Assembly: GCF_014192105.1 (NCBI RefSeq)
Contig: NZ_JACHXK010000009.1
Location: 62,001 to 126,000, forward strand
Direction of reading: 5' to 3'
Source: Paenibacillus phyllosphaerae
GTDB lineage: Bacteria; Bacillota; Bacilli; Paenibacillales; Paenibacillaceae
DNA: 64,000 bases
Shown here: positions 1 to 7,308 of the stretch, piece after piece
How the letters are laid out: the number at the start of each line of letters is the position of its first letter
Position numbering within the stretch: position 1 is the stretch's first letter
Notes under the pieces: model-generated
Databases searched by the model: none
What the model was told of the DNA's origin: nothing
The model's input: only the letters and a program-made list of their open reading frames with translations
Program-made: the position numbers and the translations under genes

Positions 1-1184
1 CATTTTGGAAAATAACTGAAGCCGGGATATTTGACGACCGGCCATTTTTCTTTCCTCAGACTTCCCATCAGCTCCGGACTGGCATGCAGATTCCCTTCGA
101 CAAGCTGTTTCGGCGTGAGCGCCATCCATTGGTTCAGCGATACGTCCTGGAAGCGGTCGCTCTTGAACATCTCGAGGAACCAGACGGATTCCGTCCCCGT
201 GTTCTGAATATAATGTCCGTAGGCAAAAGGCACGTAACCGACGTCGCCGGCGCGATAATCGAACGTGCGCGCCGCACCGTTGCCGCCGAACACCGTCATG
301 CGCGCCTGGCCGGTCAAATAGTACTGCCATTCGTCGTTATTGGGATGCCAGTGCAGCTCGCGCATGCCGCCGGGCTCGATCTCGACGAGCGCCGCCGCAA
401 TCGCGACGGAGATCGGGAAGTTGGTGGAATCCACGATCCGTACGCAGCCGCCGGGGAAACGCTGGGCGGGCTGCTTCAGCAGCTGATGCTTGAAGCTGAG
501 CGGTATCGTGCCGTACGGCGAGCTGATGGCTTGCGTATCGACCGGGCCTGGCACTTTATCTTGATAAATGTACACTTGGTCCTTCGGAATGCCGTCGAAT
601 GCGCTGATCGGCACGCCGAAGTTGGCGGACAGCACGTCCTTCGGCGTGTGGGCGAACCAATCGGAGATCGAGAGGGTGTTCAGATCCGAGAAGTTGCCGT
701 CGTCGAAGACGAGCAGAAATTCGCAGCCGCCCTCCAGACCTTGAATGGAATGCGGCAGCCCTGGCGGAAAATACCATAGATCGCCGGCTTCCACGTCGGC
801 TATGAAGTTGCGGCCGTTCTGATCCACGGACGTAATGCGGGCTTTGCCGCCGATCATGTAGGACCATTCCGCCTGCTGATGCCAATGCAGCTCCCGTACG
901 CCGCCGGGGGTAAGGGCCATGTTGACGCCGGCAAGCGTGGTCGCGATCGGCAGCTCGCGCGCGGTAATCTCGCGCGACCAACCGCCGTGATTGAGCTGCA
1001 TATGCGTATCCGAGTAAGCGTAGCGCATATTCGGGATGAGTCCGCTATCGGTCTTCGGCGGCACGAGCAGGTCCGGGTTCTCGCGGTCGCGCATCACATC
1101 GCGCGGCCCGAGGTCGACCCATCCGGCACCGTCGCCGCGGATCGGCTGCGGAATGGCGTTGTTGTCTTCCTTGCGGTTGGTCAA
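1..1184 (-). CDS. oxdC: Oxalate decarboxylase, bicupin (3' end cut by the window)
   Basis: The reverse strand is open from a TTG at 1184 to the window edge, giving about 394 residues. The product aligns almost end to end with Bacillus OxdC, the cytosolic Mn enzyme that splits oxalate into formate and CO2. Both cupin barrels are present, each with a RELHWH metal motif (about residues 95-100 and 275-280) and a later metal His (GLPHS, YGHY). The N-terminal IPQPIRGD motif supports the start. TTG 1184 is preferred because GAGGTG lies six bases upstream; in-frame GTG codons at 1187 and 1193 overlap that site. The lid loop that carries Glu162 in the Bacillus enzyme reads SDLNT instead of SENST. Only a few C-terminal codons should be missing. 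Confidence 0.93.
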   Translation of the reverse strand, partial: MTNRKEDNNAIPQPIRGDGAGWVDLGPRDVMRDRENPDLLVPPKTDSGLIPNMRYAYSDTHMQLNHGGWSREITARELPIATTLAGVNMALTPGGVRELHWHQQAEWSYMIGGKARITSVDQNGRNFIADVEAGDLWYFPPGLPHSIQGLEGGCEFLLVFDDGNFSDLNTLSISDWFAHTPKDVLSANFGVPISAFDGIPKDQVYIYQDKVPGPVDTQAISSPYGTIPLSFKHQLLKQPAQRFPGGCVRIVDSTNFPISVAIAAALVEIEPGGMRELHWHPNNDEWQYYLTGQARMTVFGGNGAARTFDYRAGDVGYVPFAYGHYIQNTGTESVWFLEMFKSDRFQDVSLNQWMALTPKQLVEGNLHASPELMGSLRKEKWPVVKYPGFSYFPK

Positions 1185-1395
1185 CACGCTCACCTCATTT
1201 CATTAACGGGATGAAACAAGTCCGGCTCCATCCTTCTCCTTGCGAAGCATATGAAGCTTTTCGAGCGGAAATGACAACGGCTGGAGGAAACATAGATAGG
1301 CCTGCCGTCCCGGCTGAACGGCTTGATTCTCTCCACAAGGGTTGAATATTTAACCACATGAAAAAGAAAGCGGTATCATTTTTCTTGCCCGACAC

Positions 1396-1554
1396 TGTGG
1401 ATAATTGAAGAAAATTAGAAAGATTGTACACAATTTCACGGCGTTAATGGATTTATTAACCAAAAGGAGCATCGGATCGCCCCGTTTTCCAACAAAATGG
1501 TTCCAAGCTATCCACATAGTTCTCCACAATATCCACAACTCCACATGTGGATGA
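1396..1554. promoter_or_regulatory. DnaA-box cluster
   Basis: Positions 1396-1404 read TGTGGATAA, a perfect DnaA box on the minus strand. Single-mismatch boxes follow at 1424-1432 (TTGTACACA, against TTATACACA), 1508-1516 (CTATCCACA), 1520-1528 (TTCTCCACA), 1529-1537 or 1530-1538 (ATATCCACA) and, inverted, 1546-1554 (TGTGGATGA). The last four are packed into 47 bp in an AT-rich gap of 478 bp between oxdC and the DUF523 gene. No origin genes (dnaA, dnaN) are nearby. The site is therefore more like the dispersed DnaA-binding clusters of Bacillus, which titrate DnaA or make a neighbour DnaA-responsive. Binding is inferred from motif density only. Confidence 0.6.
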
Positions 1555-1662
1555 ATGGTGCATAACTATTCAAGAATGCTAGAAATTTCATGGTAGAATG
1601 GAACTAGCTAGACGGAAAATCGGGATTGTTGATGCGATAAATCATTAAGGGGGTTAGCGACG

Positions 1663-2130
1663 ATGATGCTAGTAAGCTCCTGCCTGGCTGGCCTGGCGGT
1701 TCGCTACAACGGAACAGACTGCCTCGATGAGACGATCGCGAAGCTGCTGGAGACGAAGCAGGCTGTCACGGTCTGTCCGGAGCTGCTCGGCGGATTGGCT
1801 ATACCGCGCGAGCCTGCCGAGATTCAAGGCGGCGACGGGTATGCGGTATTGGATGGGCGGGCGAGCGTAGTTACGAGCTCCGGCGAGGATGTAACGGAGC
1901 AATTCGTGTTAGGGGCGAACCTGGCGCTTAGGCATGCGCGGGAGGTTGGCGCCACCGTCGTCGTGCTGAAGGCGAATAGTCCCTCCTGCGGAAGCGGGAT
2001 GATCTATGACGGGACCTTCCGGGGAAGACGGATTGCCGGCCACGGCGTCACGGCGGCGCTTCTTCAGCGCAGCGGCATTCGCGTGATCTCCGAACTGGAG
2101 CTTGCGGATTACCTGTCCGGCATAGAATAA
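1663..2130 (+). CDS. DUF523 family protein
   Basis: This 155-residue protein has the DUF523 family pattern: SSCLAG then RYNG at the N terminus (residues 5-17), a CPE motif near 37-39, and SPSCG near residue 107. The conserved cysteines suggest metal or sulfur chemistry, but no reaction is established for the family. GGGGG lies ten bases upstream of two adjacent ATG codons (1663 and 1666), and either could be used. A possible -10, TAGAAT, lies at 1594-1599, just downstream of the DnaA-box cluster, so transcription could be influenced by DnaA. The gene is probably monocistronic. Confidence 0.8.
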   Translation: MMLVSSCLAGLAVRYNGTDCLDETIAKLLETKQAVTVCPELLGGLAIPREPAEIQGGDGYAVLDGRASVVTSSGEDVTEQFVLGANLALRHAREVGATVVVLKANSPSCGSGMIYDGTFRGRRIAGHGVTAALLQRSGIRVISELELADYLSGIE

Positions 2131-2266
2131 GCGGGAGGAGCGACAGGCCGCGTCTATTCGCCTCGGCGCGTATTCCTTACCGCCAGGCAATCCGCTACAA
2201 TAGAGGCAGTCCTATATGTTAGTGTTGAGGCAACTCCAATCGGTAACAAGAAAGAAGGGAAGAAAG

Positions 2267-2896
2267 ATGTCATCCCTTGTCGATACGCTGACCTCGCTTA
2301 CGGAAGAGGATCTGAGGCGCTTCCTGGATCAGTACCGTTCGCTCGGGCCGATCCCCGGCATGCTGCTGACGTTCATGAAGTCGTTCGTGCCGCCGCTGCC
2401 TACGCTTATCATCGTCGGCGTGAATGCCGCAGTTTACGGCTTGTGGCTCGGCTTCCTGTATTCATGGATCGGAATGATCGCAGGTTGCCTGACCACGTTC
2501 CTCATCTTCCGGAAGCTCAGCGACCACCCCTATGCGGATAAGTGGGCGCGCAAGCCGAAGGTCCGCAAAAGCATGGCGTGGGTGCAGCGCAACGCATTCG
2601 GCTATGTATTCCTGCTCAGTTTGTCCCCGGTTGGCCCGTTCGTCGTCATTAATATCGCGGCCGCCCTCGCGCGGATGCCGCTGCGGTCCTTCCTCATCGC
2701 GATCGCGTTCGGCAAAGCGGTGATGGTCATGGCGGTCTCGATCGTCGGTCACGATGTGAGCCGGTTCCTGGAGCATCCGGCGGAGCTTGCCTATGTGCTG
2801 CTGTTCGTAGTCGCGTCGTTCCTTATTAGCAAATGGGTGGAGTCGAAGTTCTCGCGCGAGATCGCGGAGGATGAGGCTCAGCAAATCATGCGTTGA
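2267..2896 (+). CDS. TVP38/TMEM64 family membrane protein
   Basis: This is a 209-residue multispanning membrane protein of the VTT (SNARE-associated, DedA-like) family. The central block runs from a loop rich in P and F (FVPPLPTLIIVG) through a Gly-rich segment to LSPVGPFVVINIAAALARMP, the typical family signature. The C-terminal third carries a further hydrophobic helix and a charged tail. The family is linked to lipid or undecaprenyl-phosphate handling in the membrane, but the exact role here is unknown. The frame is open from 2216, but ATG 2267 is preferred because GAAGGGAAG lies just upstream. A weak promoter (TTCCTT, 17 bp, TACAAT at 2196-2201) precedes it. Confidence 0.8.
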   Translation: MSSLVDTLTSLTEEDLRRFLDQYRSLGPIPGMLLTFMKSFVPPLPTLIIVGVNAAVYGLWLGFLYSWIGMIAGCLTTFLIFRKLSDHPYADKWARKPKVRKSMAWVQRNAFGYVFLLSLSPVGPFVVINIAAALARMPLRSFLIAIAFGKAVMVMAVSIVGHDVSRFLEHPAELAYVLLFVVASFLISKWVESKFSREIAEDEAQQIMR

Positions 2897-2950
2897 AGCA
2901 GGCCATACATACGGCTTCCTATTCTTCCATACGAGAGGGCGTGAATCCGC

Positions 2951-3370
2951 TTGATCGATCTACTGGATTATCCGGACGCGAGTGAAGTGAAGCAGCTGCT
3001 CTCGGCATGTATGTGGCCGGATGAGCGGCGAATCGCCGAAGCTTACGCCAATTATGCCGCCAGCCATTCGAGCGAACTGCTGGGCATCGTCCAAGGCGGT
3101 CAACTCGTGGGGCTGGCCGGCATCGAGCAAGAATCGCCAGGCGTGTCCGTCTTGAAGCATCTGGCGATTAAGCGGGACTTCAGGAGGCAAGGCATGGGGC
3201 AAGCGATGATCGAGGAATTGATGAAGACTCGGCAGATCGGCTGCCTGAAGGCGGAGACGGACCATGAGGCCGTCGGCTTTTATGAGAGAATCGGGTTTCA
3301 AGTGACGAGCCTGGGCGAGAAATATCCGGGCGTAGAGCGGTTCATGTGTGTGCGATATGCCAAGCAGTAG
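2951..3370 (+). CDS. GNAT family N-acetyltransferase
   Basis: This 139-residue protein matches the single-domain Gcn5-related acetyltransferase fold. The acetyl-CoA motif A is visible as LAIKRDFRRQGMGQAMIEEL (about residues 70-89), followed by KAETDHEAVGFYERIGF, the motif B helix-loop with the usual Tyr and Gly-Phe. The substrate is unknown. Translation appears to start at a TTG preceded by GAGAGGG; no in-frame ATG offers a complete protein. A strong stem-loop follows the stop directly. Confidence 0.8.
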   Translation: MIDLLDYPDASEVKQLLSACMWPDERRIAEAYANYAASHSSELLGIVQGGQLVGLAGIEQESPGVSVLKHLAIKRDFRRQGMGQAMIEELMKTRQIGCLKAETDHEAVGFYERIGFQVTSLGEKYPGVERFMCVRYAKQ

Positions 3371-3374
3371 CGCC

Positions 3375-3425
3375 AATAGCGGTATTCTGGGACTTCATAC
3401 GTCCTGGAATACCGCTATTTCTTTT
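3375..3425 (+). terminator. Rho-independent terminator after the GNAT gene
   Basis: A 19-bp stem with two wobble pairs (arms 3375-3393 and 3401-3419, 7-nt loop) begins four bases after the stop codon and runs into TTTCTTTT. Confidence 0.85.
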
Positions 3426-3539
3426 ACCGACTCGCTACAAGCTAAGGCAAGGGACAAATATGCGCGATCTCACTAATTTACGTCATATCAATGTTAGGTA
3501 TATGAAGAATTTTGGCTGAGATGACGAAGATCATGCAAC

Positions 3540-3616
3540 ATTTTGTTTTAAAAAACAAAATCCTCCTCATCCATGTGTGAGGAATATTGACGTAATACCT
3601 AAATTTGGCATATGAT
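3540..3616 (+). promoter_or_regulatory. Promoter and palindrome upstream of the GntR regulator
   Basis: A promoter is visible as TTGACG (3587-3592), an 18-bp spacer and TATGAT (3611-3616). It lies 54 bp before the regulator's start codon. A perfect palindrome with arms ATTTTGTTTT and AAAACAAAAT around two A residues lies at 3540-3561, and CCTCA/TGAGG arms lie between it and the -35. The palindrome position fits an operator for an unknown factor; it does not resemble the GTAT-rich site downstream of gntR. Confidence 0.5.
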
Positions 3617-3669
3617 CTGCGTAGCCATTAAGCCTACAACAACGCTGCTCAAGGAAGGGGAACGAACTC

Positions 3670-4353
3670 ATGGGGCTGGAGCATGAGCAGGAGATATATA
3701 GATCGATCAAACAGGCCATCATTGAACAAAAGCTGCGGCCCAATATGCAGCTGGTCGAGGAGGTACTGGCCGAATCGTTCGGCGTGAGCCGCACGCCTGT
3801 CCGCAATGTCGTCCGCAAGCTGGCGAGCGAGAAGCTCGTGACGATGATCCCGTACCGCGGGGCATTCGTCTCTTGCCCGACGATCCAGGAAGCGAAGGAA
3901 GTATTCGAGATGCGCCAGGTGATCGAAGCGGCCGTTGTTCGCAAGCTGTGCGGACGGCTGACGGAGCAGCAGATCGAAGAGCTGGGCATTCTGCTCGAAA
4001 AGGAGCATGAGGCGCAGGCGAACGGAGATATTTTCGGCGCGATCAGCATTACGGGCTCATTCCATCTCAAATTGGCTGAATTATCGAATAACTCGTATTA
4101 CAGCCGCAGTCTGGAGGAGCTCATCTCGTTAACGTACGTGATTATCGCGCTCTACGGCGAGCAGCAGATGAAGGCTTGCATGGACCATCACCGGATTCTG
4201 GATGCCATCCGCCGGCAAGACGCGGTAACGGCAGAACGTCTCATGCGGGAGCATCTGCAGGAGCTGGAGGATTCGCTGCGGTTCGAGCAATCGGAGGACC
4301 GCTTGTTATCGCTGGCGGACATTTTTAAGACCGAGCGGCAGGCGCATACGTAA
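3670..4353 (+). CDS. GntR family transcriptional regulator, FadR/FCD subfamily
   Basis: This 227-residue regulator has an N-terminal winged helix (residues 5-70, with the typical ESFGVSRTPVRNVVRKL recognition region) and a C-terminal FCD ligand domain (about 78-215). The FCD domain has the usual FHLKLAELSNN, DHHRILDAI and REHLQELE helices that hold a metal or a small carboxylate effector. AAGGAAGGGG lies upstream of the ATG. It sits 113 bp before an ABC importer/allantoinase operon in the same direction. Symmetric GTAT sites in that gap make it the likely regulator of the operon, with an allantoin-pathway metabolite as a plausible effector (inference). Confidence 0.88.
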   Translation: MGLEHEQEIYRSIKQAIIEQKLRPNMQLVEEVLAESFGVSRTPVRNVVRKLASEKLVTMIPYRGAFVSCPTIQEAKEVFEMRQVIEAAVVRKLCGRLTEQQIEELGILLEKEHEAQANGDIFGAISITGSFHLKLAELSNNSYYSRSLEELISLTYVIIALYGEQQMKACMDHHRILDAIRRQDAVTAERLMREHLQELEDSLRFEQSEDRLLSLADIFKTERQAHT

Positions 4354-4384
4354 CGGCAAAGCGCTGTCCATTTTTTTGGCCAGC

Positions 4385-4430
4385 ATTGTATACAATTTTG
4401 TATCTGATATGGCGGAACGATCGGATACAA
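4385..4430 (+). promoter_or_regulatory. Candidate GntR operators before the ABC/allantoinase operon
   Basis: The perfect palindrome ATTGTATACAAT lies at 4385-4396. Just after it, TTGTATCTGAT (4398-4408) and ATCGGATACAA (4420-4430) form an 11-bp inverted repeat with one wobble. Short symmetric sites with TTGTATACAA cores are typical of FadR-subfamily regulators. The location between gntR and the transporter operon supports operator function, though a promoter within it is not clear. Confidence 0.5.
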
Positions 4431-4466
4431 CGCAGTGCACGACGACGTTAAAGATGGGGTGAGGGC

Positions 4467-5210
4467 ATGAAATTATCGGTCGAGCAGGTGGGCAAACGTT
4501 TCGGAGACAGGCGGATTCTGCAGGATGTCAATTTGACGGTACGCGAGAATGAGTTCGTCTGCATACTTGGCCATAGCGGCTGCGGCAAATCGACGCTGCT
4601 TAATATGGTCGCCGGCTATTTGTTTCCCGACGAGGGACAGATCCGCGTGGATGGCGTGCCGATCGAAGGCCCTTCGAAGGCGAGGGGGATGGTGTTCCAG
4701 GATCATGCGCTGTTCCCTTGGTGCACGGTGATCGAGAATATCTCCTTCGGCCCGGAAGTGCAGGGCATGCCGAAGAAGAAGGCGAGGGAGGCGGCCCAGT
4801 CGTTCCTGAGCCTGGTCGGTCTGGAATCTTACGCGAACCATTATCCGGCAGAGCTGTCGGGCGGCATGAAGCAGCGCGTCGGGATCGCCAGGGCGCTAGC
4901 GAGCAGCCCGGACATTCTGCTCATGGATGAACCGTTCGGCGCGCTCGACATTCTCACCCGGGATATGATGCAGCGGGAGCTCCGGCGCATCTACGAAAAG
5001 CTGCGTCCGACGATCCTGTTCGTGACGCACAGCATCAGCGAAGCCGTCTATCTCGCCGATCGCGTCGTGGTGATGAAGCATGGGGAGATCGCGGATATCT
5101 TCGAGATCGGCATCGCCCATCCGCGGACGTACGAATCGCCGGGCTTCGGCGAGGCGATGGCCCGCATCGAGCGGGTGCTCATGAAGGATGAAGAGGAGGC
5201 GTTGGCATGA
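4467..5210 (+). CDS. ABC transporter ATP-binding protein (nitrate/sulfonate/taurine type)
   Basis: This is a 247-residue ATPase of the SsuB/TauB/NrtD class. Walker A is GHSGCGKST at residues 35-43, the signature is LSGGMKQR, Walker B is ILLMDEPFGALD, and the switch His lies in VTHSISEA. It energises import through the permease encoded next, with which it overlaps by four bases (ATGA), showing translational coupling. The class carries nitrate, aliphatic sulfonates, pyrimidine precursors and similar small organics. The downstream allantoinase suggests allantoin or another ureide here (inference). Confidence 0.9.
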   Translation: MKLSVEQVGKRFGDRRILQDVNLTVRENEFVCILGHSGCGKSTLLNMVAGYLFPDEGQIRVDGVPIEGPSKARGMVFQDHALFPWCTVIENISFGPEVQGMPKKKAREAAQSFLSLVGLESYANHYPAELSGGMKQRVGIARALASSPDILLMDEPFGALDILTRDMMQRELRRIYEKLRPTILFVTHSISEAVYLADRVVVMKHGEIADIFEIGIAHPRTYESPGFGEAMARIERVLMKDEEEALA

Positions 5211-6118
5211 GCGACTTACAGCCCGAGACGCTGAATAATCCGCCGGCAGCCGGCCTATCGGCTGTGACTGCGGCCTCCGAAACGCCGCTTGCCGCTGCAA
5301 GCAAGAGCAAGAATGGGAAGAAGACGCGTCCTACCCGTTCGGCACGATGGAATCTCATCCCGTATGTCCTGTTCTTCGTCGTCTGGGAAATCTTCTCGCA
5401 GCTGAACGGGAGCCTGAAGCTGTTCAATCCGTTGTTCCTCCCGGCCCCTTCGCTGCTGCTCTCCGATGGCTGGGCGCTCGCCAAGACGGGCATTATCGTC
5501 GACAGCCTGGTAGCGAGCTCCATCCGCATCGCATTCGGTTTCGCGATCGGGACCTTCGCCGCTATTCTGCTCGCGGTGCTTATGAGCAAATTCCAGCAGC
5601 TGGAGCGATGGGTCTCCCCGATCCTGTCGCTCGTCAGCCCGATTCCGGCGCTCGCGCTGCTGCCGTTATTCATCATCTGGTTCGGCATCGGCGAGTTTCC
5701 GAAGGTGCTGCTCATCGCCTGGACGACGTTCGTGCCGGTGCTGGTCAATACGCTCGAGGGGTTCAAATCCGTGCCGTCGACCTTGATTCGTTCGGCGCTG
5801 AGCTTAGGCGCTTCGCAGCGGCAGGTGTTCACGCGGGTGATGATCCCCTCGGCGGTGCCGAATCTGCTGATCGGCGCGCAGATCAGTCTGGGCCTCTCGT
5901 TCTCGGCGCTCATCGTCGCGGAGATGATGGGGGCGGATTCAGGCTTGGGCTACATCATCGTCGATGCCCGCAACTATTTCAAGATTAGCAATATGTTCGT
6001 TGCCATCATTCTGATCGGCATTGAATACAGCCTGTTCCATGGGCTTCTGAAGCTGCTTGAGAGGAGGGTGCTCGCTTGGAGGAGGGGCGGCATGCGAGAA
6101 GCCGTCGAGAAAGGTTAG
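5207..6118 (+). CDS. ABC transporter permease (SsuC/TauC type)
   Basis: This 303-residue permease has about six transmembrane helices after an unusually long polar N-terminal tail (about residues 1-47, rich in Ala, Thr and Lys). The cytoplasmic EAA loop that docks with the ATPase is visible as SLGASQRQVFTRVMIPSAVP. It overlaps the ATPase gene by four bases and is followed 37 bp later by the binding-protein gene. It forms the membrane channel of the proposed ureide importer. Confidence 0.9.
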   Translation: MSDLQPETLNNPPAAGLSAVTAASETPLAAASKSKNGKKTRPTRSARWNLIPYVLFFVVWEIFSQLNGSLKLFNPLFLPAPSLLLSDGWALAKTGIIVDSLVASSIRIAFGFAIGTFAAILLAVLMSKFQQLERWVSPILSLVSPIPALALLPLFIIWFGIGEFPKVLLIAWTTFVPVLVNTLEGFKSVPSTLIRSALSLGASQRQVFTRVMIPSAVPNLLIGAQISLGLSFSALIVAEMMGADSGLGYIIVDARNYFKISNMFVAIILIGIEYSLFHGLLKLLERRVLAWRRGGMREAVEKG

Positions 6119-6155
6119 CGCGAAGAGAGAAACTAATTCCTTGGAGGGAAACCGT

Positions 6156-7277
6156 ATGAAGAGAAAAAGTTGGCTTCAATCCTGTCTCATCCTATCCTTA
6201 ACCGCCGTCATGCTCGCTGCTTGCGGCGGCAACAATGGCAATTCCGGCACCAATGCATCCACGACCGAATCGACCGCAGCCTCCACCTCGGAGCCGGCCT
6301 CTACGAACACGAATACGGACGACGGCGCCGCGCTGGAGACGACGGATCTCGAACTGATCGGCGTACGGGACGCGCAAATCTCTTCGCAGCAGATCATCGC
6401 CGACAAGCTGGGCTACTTCAAGGAAGCGGGCCTTAACGTGACGAGCAAGCTGATCGAGAGCGGACCGGACATCGGGCCGATGGTATCGGGCGGCAGCGCG
6501 GCGGTGAGCATTCAGACGAACTTCATGGATATTATTCTGAAGTCGAACGGCATCGGCGTCAAAATCGTTGCGCCCCTCGCGCAAATCGCGGGAACGCAGG
6601 CGGTCGTCGGCGCGAAAGATCTGGAACTTGCGAGCGCCAAGGATCTGGAAGGCAAGACGATCGGCATCCCGAACGGCGCGGACGTGAAGATCGCCATCGA
6701 TAATATGGGCAAGGAACTGGGCGTCGACGTGAGCAAAATCAAATTCGTCAACCTGGCGCCGAGCGACGCGGTCGTTGCCCTGCAGAACGGCGACATCGAC
6801 GCGATGGCCGCGTGGGAACCGTTCATTACGAAGGCGATCCAAGGCGGCGGCAAGTTCCTGTTCAGCGGCACGAAGAGCGAGCTGCCGGAGAAGCAGGGCG
6901 ACGTTAACTGGATGAGCGTGCACACGACGATTCAGGTGACCGACGGCTACCTGGAGAAGAACCCGAATACGATCAAAGCCGTGCTTGGCGCGCTGAAGAA
7001 AGCGACGGATTACATCAACGATAACCGCGACGAAGCGATCAAGATTCTGGCTCCCGAGCTGCACCTGAGCGAGGAAGAGCTGAAGGAGATCATGAACCGC
7101 AACGTTTACTCGATGGAGGTTAACGATACGTACGTCAATGGCAGCAACGGCCCGGCCGTCGGCGAGTACCTGGAATCGGTCGGCAACATCAAGTCGACAC
7201 CGGAATCCGCATCGTATCACGATCTGAGCTTGCTGCAAGCGCTGGATGCAACGCTGATCAAGACCGAACTGAAATAA
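6156..7277 (+). CDS. ABC transporter substrate-binding lipoprotein (SsuA/NMT1 type)
   Basis: This is a 373-residue lipoprotein. A Lys/Arg start and hydrophobic core lead to LAAC, with the lipid-carrying Cys at residue 23, then a Ser/Thr/Asn-rich linker to about residue 65. The mature part has the NMT1/SsuA-like two-lobe layout, including AQISSQQIIADKLGYFKEAGL and GDIDAMAAWEPF. It captures substrate outside the membrane for the adjacent permease. The open frame extends to 6057, inside the permease gene, but ATG 6156 has GGAGGG nine bases upstream and gives the signal peptide. The ligand cannot be read from the sequence. Confidence 0.9.
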   Translation: MKRKSWLQSCLILSLTAVMLAACGGNNGNSGTNASTTESTAASTSEPASTNTNTDDGAALETTDLELIGVRDAQISSQQIIADKLGYFKEAGLNVTSKLIESGPDIGPMVSGGSAAVSIQTNFMDIILKSNGIGVKIVAPLAQIAGTQAVVGAKDLELASAKDLEGKTIGIPNGADVKIAIDNMGKELGVDVSKIKFVNLAPSDAVVALQNGDIDAMAAWEPFITKAIQGGGKFLFSGTKSELPEKQGDVNWMSVHTTIQVTDGYLEKNPNTIKAVLGALKKATDYINDNRDEAIKILAPELHLSEEELKEIMNRNVYSMEVNDTYVNGSNGPAVGEYLESVGNIKSTPESASYHDLSLLQALDATLIKTELK

Positions 7278-7308
7278 TTCGCATCAGGGATGAGGGGAGG
7301 CCATCGCT

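Noticed and set aside
84-779. Long plus-strand frame opposite oxdC
   Set aside because: It is the antisense shadow of the minus-strand oxalate decarboxylase, whose motifs are complete in the other frame.
1396-1554. Replication origin (oriC)
   Set aside because: DnaA boxes cluster here, but no dnaA, dnaN, recF or gyr genes and no clear AT-rich unwinding block lie beside them.
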